21,700 nt of DNA from Bolinopsis microptera (lineage: Eukaryota; Ctenophora; Tentaculata; Lobata; Bolinopsidae): contig NW_026971897.1 of the NCBI RefSeq assembly GCF_026151205.1, positions 1-21,700 of the forward strand, given 5' to 3'. Below, in pieces: positions 1 through 8,344 of this stretch. The translations under genes and the position numbers were made by a program. Positions within the stretch are counted from its first letter, which is position 1. Every line of letters begins with the position of its first letter. The notes under the pieces were generated by a model. The model saw only the letters and a list, made by a program, of their open reading frames with translations, ran no database searches and was not told where the DNA came from.

Positions 1-1190
1 AAATAAAGCCGTAAAAACCAAAACATTCTGTTTTTATATGATTATATTATAAATCCCATTGTAAAATAATATCATAAATTAATAGCAACCAACCCTTTAA
101 AGGTCCTGATAAAGTAATGTACCTAGATGAAAAATATAAATTGCCTAGTTTGTTATTGAGTCCCCACGAAGAGAGTAAAAAGCCATGAATCAATCAATTG
201 AAATAATGCCGACCACAAAAAGTAACTAATCCGAAACGTTTTTCCAGATCAGATAATCTGTTGTCCCCCTTCCGCAAGCTGATTGGTTAGTAGAAGTCTG
301 ACAAACCTCCCGCTATACCTCCCCCACCAGCTTATTAAAACCTTTAAAACACATCATGGAAATTTAAAGAATTTGTTGTGCTTCTTTAAACCGTGTAAAC
401 GGGGGTTGGGATCCACTTTAGGGGGTTTTTGGGTGTTGCAACCTGCTTAAAATTGTTTTTTTTGCCAAACTCCTGCTGAAAAATTTTCGAAATTTTAAAT
501 GAGACCCCTCACGATTTACTATCCAAATGAAACGTGCTTTGTTTCAGTTTTTGTTTATAATTTTCCAAGCCACAATAACGTCCCCCGACAAAACGCCCCC
601 CCCCCCCACCCCCTCCTTTTAAATATTTTTAACAGTAGAATCCTCCGATTTACCAAGCCTCACTTTAACCTGGTTTTTAAAAATCAAGCAGCCAAATTTT
701 CCCTCATTCTCCGAAAGGCCCCGAATAATCGAGAGTCCTAACTGTAATTGGATCCACTCCTGTTGTGGAATTAACAGCAGTTTCCTGAAGGAATTTACCC
801 GTAATTCAATTACGGTGCACTAGCAGTTTCAGAAACAATATCGTCCAATATCAAACAAATCACAAATCATTTGAAACAGGGGCTCCCGGTTACTCCCCAC
901 ACAGTCCCAAGTCAAGGTGAGACACTTGCGAACCACATAGCGACACAAATGCTACACTAGTAGTAGTTGTAGGGACAAAAAGGTTTTTTGTAGCGCTTGT
1001 AACTTTTCAGCTTTTCGGCATAGGGAATCCTTTTAGTGCAAGGCCTTAGATTTGGTGGATTATATTTTATATTTTTGTGCTCGAGCTAAGTTTTTTTTTT
1101 GCCATCCCGTAGGCAAAAACCGAGTGTGGTGCGAAGATTGATTACTTTCCTGGGCCGCAATTTTAAGACGCTGAATTAATGTATAAAAAC
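1..1190. other. AT-rich unique spacer, no gene recognised
   Basis: No supported gene is visible. The one open frame of note (499-741, plus, 80 codons) runs through a poly-C tract near 596-609 and has no recognisable motif, so I do not call it. The stretch contains a small palindrome between direct repeats at 777-836, listed separately. The sequence reads as ordinary AT-rich eukaryotic intergenic or intronic DNA. Confidence 0.6.
777..836. repeat. Perfect hairpin palindrome between 8-bp direct repeats
   Basis: CCGTAATT (799-806) and AATTACGG (808-815) form a perfect inverted repeat around a single C. The word GCAGTTTC occurs on both sides, at 777-784 and 823-830. The right copy overlaps another short palindrome, GTTTC-A-GAAAC, at 826-836. 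Direct repeats framing a palindrome can mark a very small insertion, but 8 bp can also match by chance. Confidence 0.6.
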
Positions 1191-1265
1191 GAGTGGCAAA
1201 AAATAGAGTGAAAAATAAGAGTGGGAAAAGAGTGGAAAAATAGAGTGGAAAAATATATAGTGCAA
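1191..1265. repeat. Short tandem repeat, ~13-bp unit GAGTGGAAAAAT
   Basis: GAGTG-type starts occur at 1191, 1206, 1219, 1230 and 1243, with a decayed sixth copy (TAGTGC) near 1258. Spacing is 11-15 bp and each start is followed by an A run and usually T/A. The differences are mostly in A-run length, as expected from replication slippage or homopolymer miscalls. A simple-sequence array with no indicated function. Confidence 0.8.
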
Positions 1266-2117
1266 TTTAATCAATCCTTGTGCTAAAATTCCCCACATTT
1301 TTCCGCTTTTTAATTAAAAATGCTAAACAGCGCAATCGTTTCCCTTCGTGGTGGGTAAGCAGATGAAGTTTCACCCAGTTTATAATTTAAAAGACGCCTA
1401 AAAAATTTGTTTTTTCCTGTATAATAATAAGAAAAAGTTTGCCAAAATGTAAACGTAAGCCCCAGGCCAAATTTGTTTGGGCCATATATAATTTTTATTA
1501 CCACTCTATTGATTTGAAACAAATAATCAGATTAAATTTTTGGTGTAGGGTAGGGTAAAAACAGATTAGGCTAAATTGCCGCTGAATTCCTATTTCAACG
1601 TGGATCTTCATCTGCGCCTTTTAGGGATTTATGTTAATAATTTGTTTGTTGCATATAAGTAGCAATAAAATAAAAATATATTTTAAAACTTTTTAAAAAA
1701 AGTATAAAAGATAAGATAATTAATAATATGTAACTTAATATCCAAACCAGGCCTGCGGAAAAGTTTTAGATTTTTTCCCTGGCTCTTCGTGTCCCATTGT
1801 GGGGTTGGTTTTGAGTGATAAACGTGTTGCCTTTCTGTATGGGAATTGGGAGGGGTTTTGTCCATAATGAAACATTTGAAAAAAATTGTGAAAAAATGGG
1901 TGGGGAAACCATTCCAATAATTTTCTAAGACCAAAATTGACCATAAAAAAATGTTTTCAACTAATTTTTTTTTCATCATTTTTCCCCATTTATTTCACCA
2001 TTTCCACCATTTTATTTCCACCATGACCAACCCCCCCGTGGGAATTGTTTGGGAGGTGGGTGTGGGGTTTAGTGGTGGGGTGTTTTGAAAGTGTTGTGTG
2101 GAACCTATTCTTGAAAG
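1266..2117. other. AT-rich spacer with G/T-rich stretch near 2038-2106
   Basis: No gene is supported. Minus-strand open frames at 1310-1522 and 1683-1979 are Phe/Lys/Asn-rich, as expected by chance in AT-rich DNA. Around 1985-2026 there is a loose repetition of ATTT and CCACCAT words. Positions about 2038-2106 are strongly G/T biased on the plus strand, with several GGG/GGGG runs. Confidence 0.5.
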
Positions 2118-2453
2118 TTAATATCGGTCATTCTTCAAAAAAAGATCTGATTGCAATGTGGTAGTGTCATTCCTACATCCACTTGCAACAAAAATTTGTG
2201 GTATCCATAAACTGCTAATTCTGGCAGTCCCACTGCCAAAGACTGACAGGGTACGCAAGCATTTGGGTATTGGTACCCATCTTGCATAATCCCATATAAA
2301 CATATTATTCAATAATCCTGCCAATTCTGCACATACCTGCAATAATCTATGGTACATAATTATCGAGATCAGTAATTCTCCCCTTGCGCATGAAATGAAA
2401 TTTTTCTGGGTGAATAATATTTTTTTTACTACTACATCTATGCAGGTTATCAA
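2118..2453 (-). other. Open reading frame of 111 codons, unknown, doubtful
   Basis: This minus-strand frame is less biased in composition than most frames here and reads like ordinary sequence, for example WVPIPKCLRTLSVFGSG in its middle. I recognise no domain, catalytic motif or signal peptide. It contains TTGCAGGTATGTGCAG, which has splice-site-like words, so an exon boundary inside it is conceivable. No partner gene lies nearby. It may be a chance frame in non-coding DNA. Confidence 0.15.
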
Positions 2454-3130
2454 AAATAATAATCAATTATTTTTATATATTTTTTGATTCATGCTAAAAA
2501 ATCTATCAGTATTCCATGATTTTGTAATTTTTTGATTCACAGATTTTAAATTTCTGTAACATTTTTTCCAAAAAAAAATTGCAGTTAAGAATTTTTCCCA
2601 GATTCTAGAAGGTGGGTTTGGGAATAACTAATAACTTTTACAGCTTGTTCCTCATGTTGTAACTGCTACCTACTGGGCTCAATAAACTGCTAGCCCCCAT
2701 TCTTACAGCTGAATTAGTAAAACAGCTGTGTTGCTGAACACTAAAGCCCAAAAAGCATTCTTAAATGTCACCAATTATTACTCCGAAAACTCCGACAAAC
2801 CTGAAGAAAGCCTTTTATAAAAACTTACATGAAAGGAGTTTTCAAATATAATTTTTTAACTTAATCACCTAACTATAATATTGATTATAAACTGGTATCA
2901 CGGATTTAATATTATCTTTTTTATTAATAAAACGCCACCTTAATTACTTCCCTAATTAAGACATTTATGCAAAAAATTTAGTTTTAAAATCGCATTAAAA
3001 TAGCTTGGAAAAGTAAAAAAGAAAAGGAGGTGAAGAAATAATTTCCCCCAAAGACCCACATTAAGCTTTGTACATAAGATATTTAAACAAAGACTAGTAA
3101 GGAAATTAGAAGAAAGAAAATGCCATTAAT
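2454..3130. other. AT-rich spacer, no gene recognised
   Basis: No gene or RNA is visible. The 12-bp word TTTTTTGATTCA occurs twice, at 2480-2491 and 2528-2539, 48 bp apart, which may be the trace of a small duplication. The rest is A/T-rich with no long open frame. Confidence 0.55.
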
Positions 3131-3364
3131 GGGACCAATCAATTTTAATCTTCCTTCCTGGCAGAAGGAGAACACATTTGGAAAAAAATTTGAGATTTAT
3201 AACCTGTCCCAAAATAAATTAAACAACAAAAGAAAAACTCTTTGTCAATTAATAAATGAGGACCAAATTTAATTCTCTTTCTGCAGTAAAGAGAGAACAA
3301 TTTAGGAAAAGGTTTAGGTTAACCCTGCCCAAAAACTAATTACAAACAAAAGAACCCTTTTGTC
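3131..3364. repeat. Diverged tandem duplication, ~118-bp unit, two copies
   Basis: Copy 1 (3131-3246) and copy 2 (about 3258-3364) share an ordered set of words: GGACCAA, then AATTTTAATCT versus AATTTAATTCT, then CTTTCTGCAG versus CTTCCTGGCAG, AGAGAACA versus GGAGAACACA, AACCCTGCCCAAAA versus AACCTGTCCCAAAA, ACAAACAAAAGAA versus AACAACAAAAGAA, and a closing CTTTTGTC versus CTTTGTC. Many substitutions and small indels separate the copies, so the duplication is old or the sequence noisy. AACCTGCCAAAA near 3408 may be a further fragment. Confidence 0.75.
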
Positions 3365-4086
3365 TCCAGAACTTGCTGTTAACCCAAAATATTGAAAGCT
3401 AAAAATAACCTGCCAAAATCAAAAATCCTCTTTAAATAGAAGGAATAGTCCCCACACCCTGGGGCCTGGGAAAATCTTGTTCTTCAGACAATAACACCCT
3501 CGAATGAACTTGGCCTTTCTTGCATTTCGGGAATTTGGAATTAAAACGAGCAAGGAAATATACAACAGGCTCCCCTAAAACCAAGCTTTTAAATAATGCC
3601 GCCTTTCCAATCAAAGGTTGGAAGAAAAAAAACGCTAGCAAGGGCAACCCTTATAAGGTACAATTTTTTTTAAAATAGAAAAACCCCTACATGAGTAATA
3701 GGGTTTAAATTTGATCAGTAACAAGGGCCCCAAAGGAAAAAACCAAGGGTTTTACAAAAGAGGCCGTGGGAAACTCCGTTTCTTTTTACTAGTAACTTTT
3801 TAGCTGGCCACCTTTAAACATTATCCCCCCTCATAACCGTCCCAAACAAGCGGTTTTGCAAGGAGTGGGCATTAGATATATGGTTGTTTTAACTATCAGA
3901 TATATTTTATTTTTAACAAAATTACGAATGGGAAACCTACAGGTTAAAAGGGGCACTTTTTCTCGGGGGTTAACAGGAAGGTAAAAGTTTAAAAGATGGG
4001 GTAACAATACCAAACCCCCTACAAAACCATCCCTCAAGAATAAGGAAAAAAATAGAAGGTTAGAGGAAATCCCAAAACAGTTAATT
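3365..4086. other. Spacer, no gene recognised
   Basis: No supported gene. The minus-strand frame 3432-3647 (71 codons) has no recognisable motif. The Pro-rich start of the minus frame 3831-4133 comes entirely from the poly-G tract at its upstream end, so it is an artefact of that tract. Confidence 0.5.
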
Positions 4087-4096
4087 GGGGGGAGAA

Positions 4097-4129
4097 GGGG
4101 GGGGGGGCGGGGGGGGGGGGGGGGGGGGG
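4097..4129. repeat. Poly-G tract (33 bp, one interrupting C)
   Basis: An 11-G run, a single C at 4108, then a 21-G run. It is preceded by a six-G run at 4087-4092. It stands out from its AT-rich surroundings. Such tracts occur in genomes, but in draft assemblies they also arise from polymerase slippage or signal loss, and a change in sequence character follows it. Confidence 0.85.
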
Positions 4130-4136
4130 CCAAATC

Positions 4137-4794
4137 AATTTATGTAGTTCCTTCCTTTTGTAAAATTCTTGGTTGTCAAAATGAACCAGAAAAATTCCAT
4201 AAATTTTTTTAATATCGGAAATTGGACAACTGAAAAACGGGAAATCCCGAAAAAATCAACGAATTAAAAATTTTCCCCAATTATTTTTTGCCCAAAAACT
4301 ATCAGAAAACGAAAGAAATCTAAGTAAAAATTTTTATTTTTTAGAACGACCCTAAATTTCTCCAAAATGTTTTTGTCCCCCAATAAAAGGTTTCCCCAGT
4401 CGGATACGGGAACACCTCTGACCTCACGAAACTGATTTTTTGGAATCCGGAAAAAAACGGATACGAAGACCTTGAAATTCACAATTTTTGAAAATCTGAA
4501 TTTCGGGAAAACTAGGGGAAATGGGTATTCAATTACGGGGGAACCAAAAAACCGATACCCCGATTCGAGATTTTTTGTTAAAATTGGTTTTTTTTGGGGT
4601 TTTTTTCACAAAGTTTTTTAAAAAGTAAAGGGGAACCCAAAAAGAAAAAAAATTGGGGTTTTTTTTAAAAACCCAATTTTTTTTAAATTAGTTTTTGATA
4701 AAACGAAAAAAAATGCATTTTCAGGAAATTTTAGAAAAAAAGATTATAGAAATTTTCGGTTGAATTTCCGGAACCGGAAAACGGGAAACCGGAT
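4137..4794. other. AT-rich low-complexity spacer with GGAAA/CCGGAAA words
   Basis: This stretch repeats short words such as TTTTCGG, GGAAACC, AATCCGGAAAA and GGGAAATCCC. A perfect 7-bp inverted repeat, TTTCCGG / CCGGAAA, with a 2-bp spacer lies at 4765-4780. Neither strand carries a convincing reading frame; the minus frame 4264-4482 is Phe/Lys-rich and unremarkable. Confidence 0.45.
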
Positions 4795-4975
4795 TTTGAA
4801 AACTTCAAGAAATGGCGTTATCCTGCTACAAAAAGTAGTTTCTTTGAGCTAATTTGAAAACTTGAAATTCAAAATGGCTTCATACCTAAACCTTAACAAC
4901 TTGAACAGGATAACTAATGATAAATGATTGAAATCTGCAACTTAAATGACGTCATACCTGAACCATGTAACCATA
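4795..4975. repeat. Degenerate tandem repeats, ~60-75-bp unit
   Basis: Three related blocks begin near 4795, 4855 and 4928. Each starts with a TTGAAAACTT/TTGAAATCT-type word, followed by AAATGGCGTTATCCTG, AAATGGCTTCATACCT or AAATGACGTCATACCT. The last two also share AAACC/GAACC after ATACCT. The third contains a perfect TGACGTCA palindrome at 4947-4954. The repeats are ancient or noisy and no function is evident. Confidence 0.5.
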
Positions 4976-5641
4976 CACAACCTTTTAACAGTATAAAATT
5001 GAAACTTCGTGACAACCTTTTATAACTTTCCCCCCCCTACCACTCCCAATATCTGAAACAAGTCCCCCCCCAATTTTTCTCATGTGAAAGCAAGCCTTTC
5101 ATTATAAAGTAACTCTTAACAGTTTAACCGGCTTGGTTAGCAGCTTGCTTGCCAGGTTTGATATTTCTGAAATGGAGCACTACCACAATCAAAAATCGGG
5201 AAAAACAAGTTTTTAATTATAATGCCAAAATTGGAACTAAACAGGTAGCTGAGCTCGGTTTTTTAAATTAACAGAGAACTCACGGGTGTGCGCGTAGGAG
5301 GTGCAGACCTACAGAGGAACAAGACACTATTTAGCACTCACCGCTCCGTTAGCCGCTCTCCTTACTCAACATCTTTAAAAAATAAGGGGTGTGTAAGGAG
5401 ACAGATTACTTATGTCCCTCCCCCAGTCCCCCTATTTAAATCTAATCAAAATCTTAATAAATATTAACTTTTATAGATGTTTCAAAAAAATGAGGGCCCT
5501 CCCACCGAATGCGAAACTGCTTTAAATCGGGAAGTTGTTTCTTTGGAGGCTATAGCTTTTTGGGAATCTAGCCAGGAGTGGCATGCAGGGCTAATTTTTT
5601 ATTAACCCCCGGCGGGCGACTGACAATTCTGCAGATGGTAA
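4976..5641. other. Spacer, no gene recognised
   Basis: Moderately AT-rich unique sequence with a more GC-balanced patch at about 5278-5350. No long open frame, tRNA-like fold or family motif was seen. CTCTCCTTAC near 5357 and GTAAGGAG near 5393 are loosely complementary, but I do not regard this as a supported structure. Confidence 0.5.
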
Positions 5642-5760
5642 CACGAACTACTAGTTCGACACGAAAACTCTAGTTTTCGCGCACGTACTAAAAGTTCGAC
5701 ACGTAACTCTAGTTCAACAGTAACTTTCTAGTTCGACTGTACTAAAGTTTCGACAAAAAG
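5642..5760. repeat. 18-bp tandem array whose units form hairpins
   Basis: Units start near 5642, 5660, 5682, 5700, 5718 and 5737, with spacing 17-22 bp. The consensus is close to CACGTACTCTAGTTCGA. The first two units are perfect short hairpins: CGAACTA-C-TAGTTCG (5644-5658) and CGAAAACT-CT-AGTTTTCG (5662-5679). In the second, the stem has changed on both arms (AACT to AAAACT, AGTT to AGTTTT), which keeps it paired. Later units pair less well. Confidence 0.75.
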
Positions 5761-5850
5761 AACTGGATGAAAGAGGGAATTTTACTTAAACTTTCTTACT
5801 TCAAATTTATCTTTTCCAATTTAGTTTTTTATCGAACAATTTTGTTAGTT

Positions 5851-5937
5851 TAGCACAATTGTAGACCTAAAGCGGTGGGCCGCCCCAGGGTAAAATCGTA
5901 CCTCCCGTTTTAATAGATCTAGATTGCAGTGGTACGC
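5851..5937 (+). repeat. Direct repeat copy A, ~85 bp
   Basis: It begins TAGCACAATTGTAGAC and ends AGATTGCAGTGGTACGC; both words recur exactly in copy B at 6115-6196. The middle is alignable but diverged (CGCCCCAGGGTAAAATCGTAC here against GAGCCCCAGGTAACTCG in B). Copies start 264 bp apart in the same orientation. I do not recognise the family; a short interspersed element or terminal-repeat fragment is possible. Confidence 0.8.
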
Positions 5938-5954
5938 TTTTATATAGAGTAGGA

Positions 5955-6016
5955 GAATTACAATTGATACTTATCATAAAATAAAAATATGTGCAAATGT
6001 GCCACATTTGTAATTC
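5955..6016. repeat. Two-part inverted repeat between the direct repeats
   Basis: GAATTACAA (5955-5963) pairs with TTGTAATTC (6008-6016). Nested within, CAAATGTG (5994-6001) pairs with CACATTTG (6003-6010) around one C, so the right-hand arms overlap and the two pairings are alternatives. Both are perfect. The element sits between copies A and B of the ~85-bp direct repeat. Confidence 0.6.
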
Positions 6017-6114
6017 TTATTGGATAGCCTGGATTGAAACAAATTGGATAACTTATGTATAATTTGGGTAACCTTAAACTGACCTCAGACTCGATAGTTA
6101 CTGTTTTTTGTTAC

Positions 6115-6196
6115 TAGCACAATTGTAGACTATAGCGAGCCCCAGGTAACTCGTTTACTACCCGTTTTTATAGAATCTTAGATTGCAGTGGTACGC
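6115..6196 (+). repeat. Direct repeat copy B, ~82 bp
   Basis: The partner of copy A at 5851-5937. The first 16 and last 17 bases are identical to copy A, and the interior differs by substitutions and a few missing bases (for example the GGTGGGCCG of copy A is shortened here). Strong conservation at both ends with a diverged centre is notable. Confidence 0.8.
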
Positions 6197-6216
6197 TGCA
6201 ATTTTTTTAAAACGTT

Positions 6217-6618
6217 TTATATAATTTTTCTGACCTCGTGTGCACCCTGCAATTGAACCACGTTGAATCCTATGATAAGGAACTGGCAATAGCCCATGAA
6301 TGGAATCACAAAAGCAGAAACTAATATTTCTCGAACTAGAGTAACGGGTGTCCGAACGAGTACGTGAATCCTGCAGATTACAATACAAGATCTCCCGGAC
6401 ATTTTACCATATTGCAGAAGGAATGTAGTTTTGCGGTATATTAAAAAAACAACATATGTCCCCCCCAGGTTGCAGTATTGGGCATTGCAATTGCATAATA
6501 ATATTTCTGTAATAAACGGATTTAAACAATCTGTATCATGATTTTCAATATCAAAAATATTACCTCCTACTACAGTCCCCCCTCTAATACAGTCTCTATA
6601 AAAATACTTTACACACAC
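6217..6618 (-). other. Open reading frame of 133 codons, unknown, doubtful
   Basis: This is the longest open frame in the better-quality part of the window. It starts MCVKYFYRDCIRGG, has several Cys residues (for example LLCNCNAQYC near residues 40-50) and a hydrophobic stretch near residues 98-123 (AFVIPFMGYCQFLIIGF) that could span a membrane. No family is recognised. It lies directly beside the ~85-bp repeat and upstream of the TATA box on the other strand. Chance cannot be excluded. Confidence 0.2.
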
Positions 6619-6784
6619 TATTCAACTTGTTAACACCCCACTAAAATACATCATATAATTATCACTGACAGTTTACCAAATGTGCACACAGCACACAATT
6701 TAACATATTGTATCAGTTCCAGTTATAAGCTACTAACCCAAGCTACTTCCACCAGAGCACCCCGAACAAAGCTCCTGCTGATCC

Positions 6785-6792
6785 TATAAAAG
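6785..6792 (+). promoter_or_regulatory. TATA box (TATAAAAG) upstream of the minisatellite
   Basis: A perfect TATAAAAG is followed by a purine- and GC-richer stretch (GTGGGGAGGCGAGC), unlike the AT-rich upstream DNA. A start 25-30 bp downstream would fall near 6810-6820, close to an ATG at 6811. The 45-bp array begins at 6856, so transcription from here would run through it. TGTTAACACCCC at about 6630 resembles the start of some LTRs, so this could be a retroelement promoter, but no second LTR was found. Only the motif and its position support the call. Confidence 0.35.
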
Positions 6793-7100
6793 TGGGGAGG
6801 CGAGCTAACGATGAGCCAGGACGAGCTCAGAGCGAGTGTAGGGGAGATTCCTTCCGGACCGTCTACCCTAAACAAAAACGGTACGTGATAGTATTACTGA
6901 GGGGTCCGTCTACCCTAACAAGAACGGTACGTGATAGTATTACTGAGGGTCCGTCTACCCTAACAAAAAACAGTACGTGATAGTAATTACTGAGAGTCCC
7001 CCCTCCTACCCTAACAAAAAACAAATACGTGATAGTAAATTACTGAGGAGGTCCCCCGTCCCCACCCTAACAAAAACGGTTACGTGATAGTAATTACTGA

Positions 7101-7161
7101 GGGACCCAAAGTCAGTCTTACCCCATAACAAAAAACGGTTACGTGAATAGTTTTTTACTGA
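7101..7161 (+). repeat. Variant monomer 1 of the 45-bp array
   Basis: The sixth unit. In place of GGGTCCGTC it reads GGGACCCAAAGTCAGTC, the somewhat noisier form of the insertion seen in later variant units. The remainder matches the standard unit. Confidence 0.7.
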
Positions 7162-7467
7162 GGGTCCGTCTCTACCCTAACAAGAACGGTACGTGATAGT
7201 ATTACTGAAGGGTCCGTACCCCCCCCAACAAGAAACGGTAAACGTGATAGTAAATTACTGAGGGTGGTCCCCTACTACCCCTAACCCCAAAAACAGTAAC
7301 GTGATTTGTTATATTACTGAGGGTTCCCCGTCTTACCCTAACAAGAACGGTACGTGATAGTATATACTGAGGGTCCGTCTACCCTAAACAAAAACAGTAC
7401 GTGAATAGTATTACTGAGGGAGTCCCGTCCTACCCTAAACAAAAACGGTACGTGAATAGATTACTGA

Positions 7468-7528
7468 AGGGACGAAAAGTCAGTCTACCCTAAACAAAAA
7501 CGGTACGTGGATTAGGGTTTATTACTGA
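7468..7528 (+). repeat. Variant monomer 2 of the 45-bp array
   Basis: The thirteenth unit. It reads GGGACGAAAAGTCAGTC where standard units have GGGTCCGTC, adding about 8 bp. It lies 7 units after the first variant. Confidence 0.85.
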
Positions 7529-7886
7529 GGGTCCCGTCTACCCTAACCCAAAAAACGGTAGGTTGGATAGTCTTACTGAGGGTCCCCGTCTACCCTAACA
7601 AAAAACGGTATGAGGTGTATAAAATTACTCAGGGTCCGTCCCTACCCCAACAAAAACGGTACGTGATAGTAATAACTGAGGGTCCTCGTCTAACCTTAAC
7701 AAGAACGGTAACGTGGATAGTAAATTTCTGAGGGGTCCCGTCCTACCCTAACCAAAAAAACAGTACGTGATTTAGTATTACTGAGAAGTTCTCCCCGTTT
7801 TACCCTAACAAAAAAACAGTAACGTGATAGTATTACTGAGGGTCCGTTCTACCCTAACAAAAAACGGTACGTGATAGTATTACTGA

Positions 7887-7946
7887 GGGACGAAAAGTCA
7901 TTCTACCCTAACAAAAAAACTTACGTGATATTAGTTTTTTAACTGA
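7887..7946 (+). repeat. Variant monomer 3 of the 45-bp array
   Basis: The twenty-first unit. It carries GGGACGAAAAGTCATTC at the same place and lies 8 units after the second variant. Confidence 0.85.
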
Positions 7947-8280
7947 GGGTCCCGTCCCCCCCTAACCCTAACAAGAACGGTACGTGATGTAGTATTACTG
8001 GAGGGTTCCCCCCCGTCTACCCTAACAAGAACGGTAAACGTTGATAGTATATTAAATGAAAAGGGGCCCCCCTCCCCCCCTAAAAACAAAAACAGTAAAA
8101 GGTAAATAAAATTAAATGGGGGGGACCCCCTTTCCCCTACCCAACAAAAACGGGGAAAAGTTAAAAGTATTAAAACTGAGGGGCCCCCCCCCTCCCCCTT
8201 AAAAAAAAAAAAAAAGGGATATATTACAGGGCCCCCCCCTACCCTAACCAAAAAACGGGGGCGGTTTGAAAAATTTCTGA

Positions 8281-8344
8281 GGGACGAAAAGTCCAGTCAA
8301 CCCTAACAAAAAAAAAAACGTTTTAGTTTTTTTTAAAAAACTGA
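8281..8344 (+). repeat. Variant monomer 4 of the 45-bp array
   Basis: The twenty-eighth unit. GGGACGAAAAGTCCAGTC is preserved although the neighbouring units are badly degraded by homopolymer expansion. It lies 7 units after the third variant. Confidence 0.8.

Noticed and set aside
2050-2080. G-quadruplex in the G/T-rich stretch
   Set aside because: Four G runs exist, but one loop is about 9 bases and exceeds the usual limit. The stretch is also simple G/T-rich DNA.
6629-6860. LTR of a retrotransposon starting TGTTAACACCCC
   Set aside because: There is a plausible start and a TATA box, but no matching second LTR, primer-binding site or gag/pol frame could be found in the window.
7101-7500. 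Complete hammerhead ribozyme in the minisatellite
   Set aside because: The GGAC-GAAA side is present but the CTGATGA core is absent on the plus strand as read. It is kept only as a partial resemblance.
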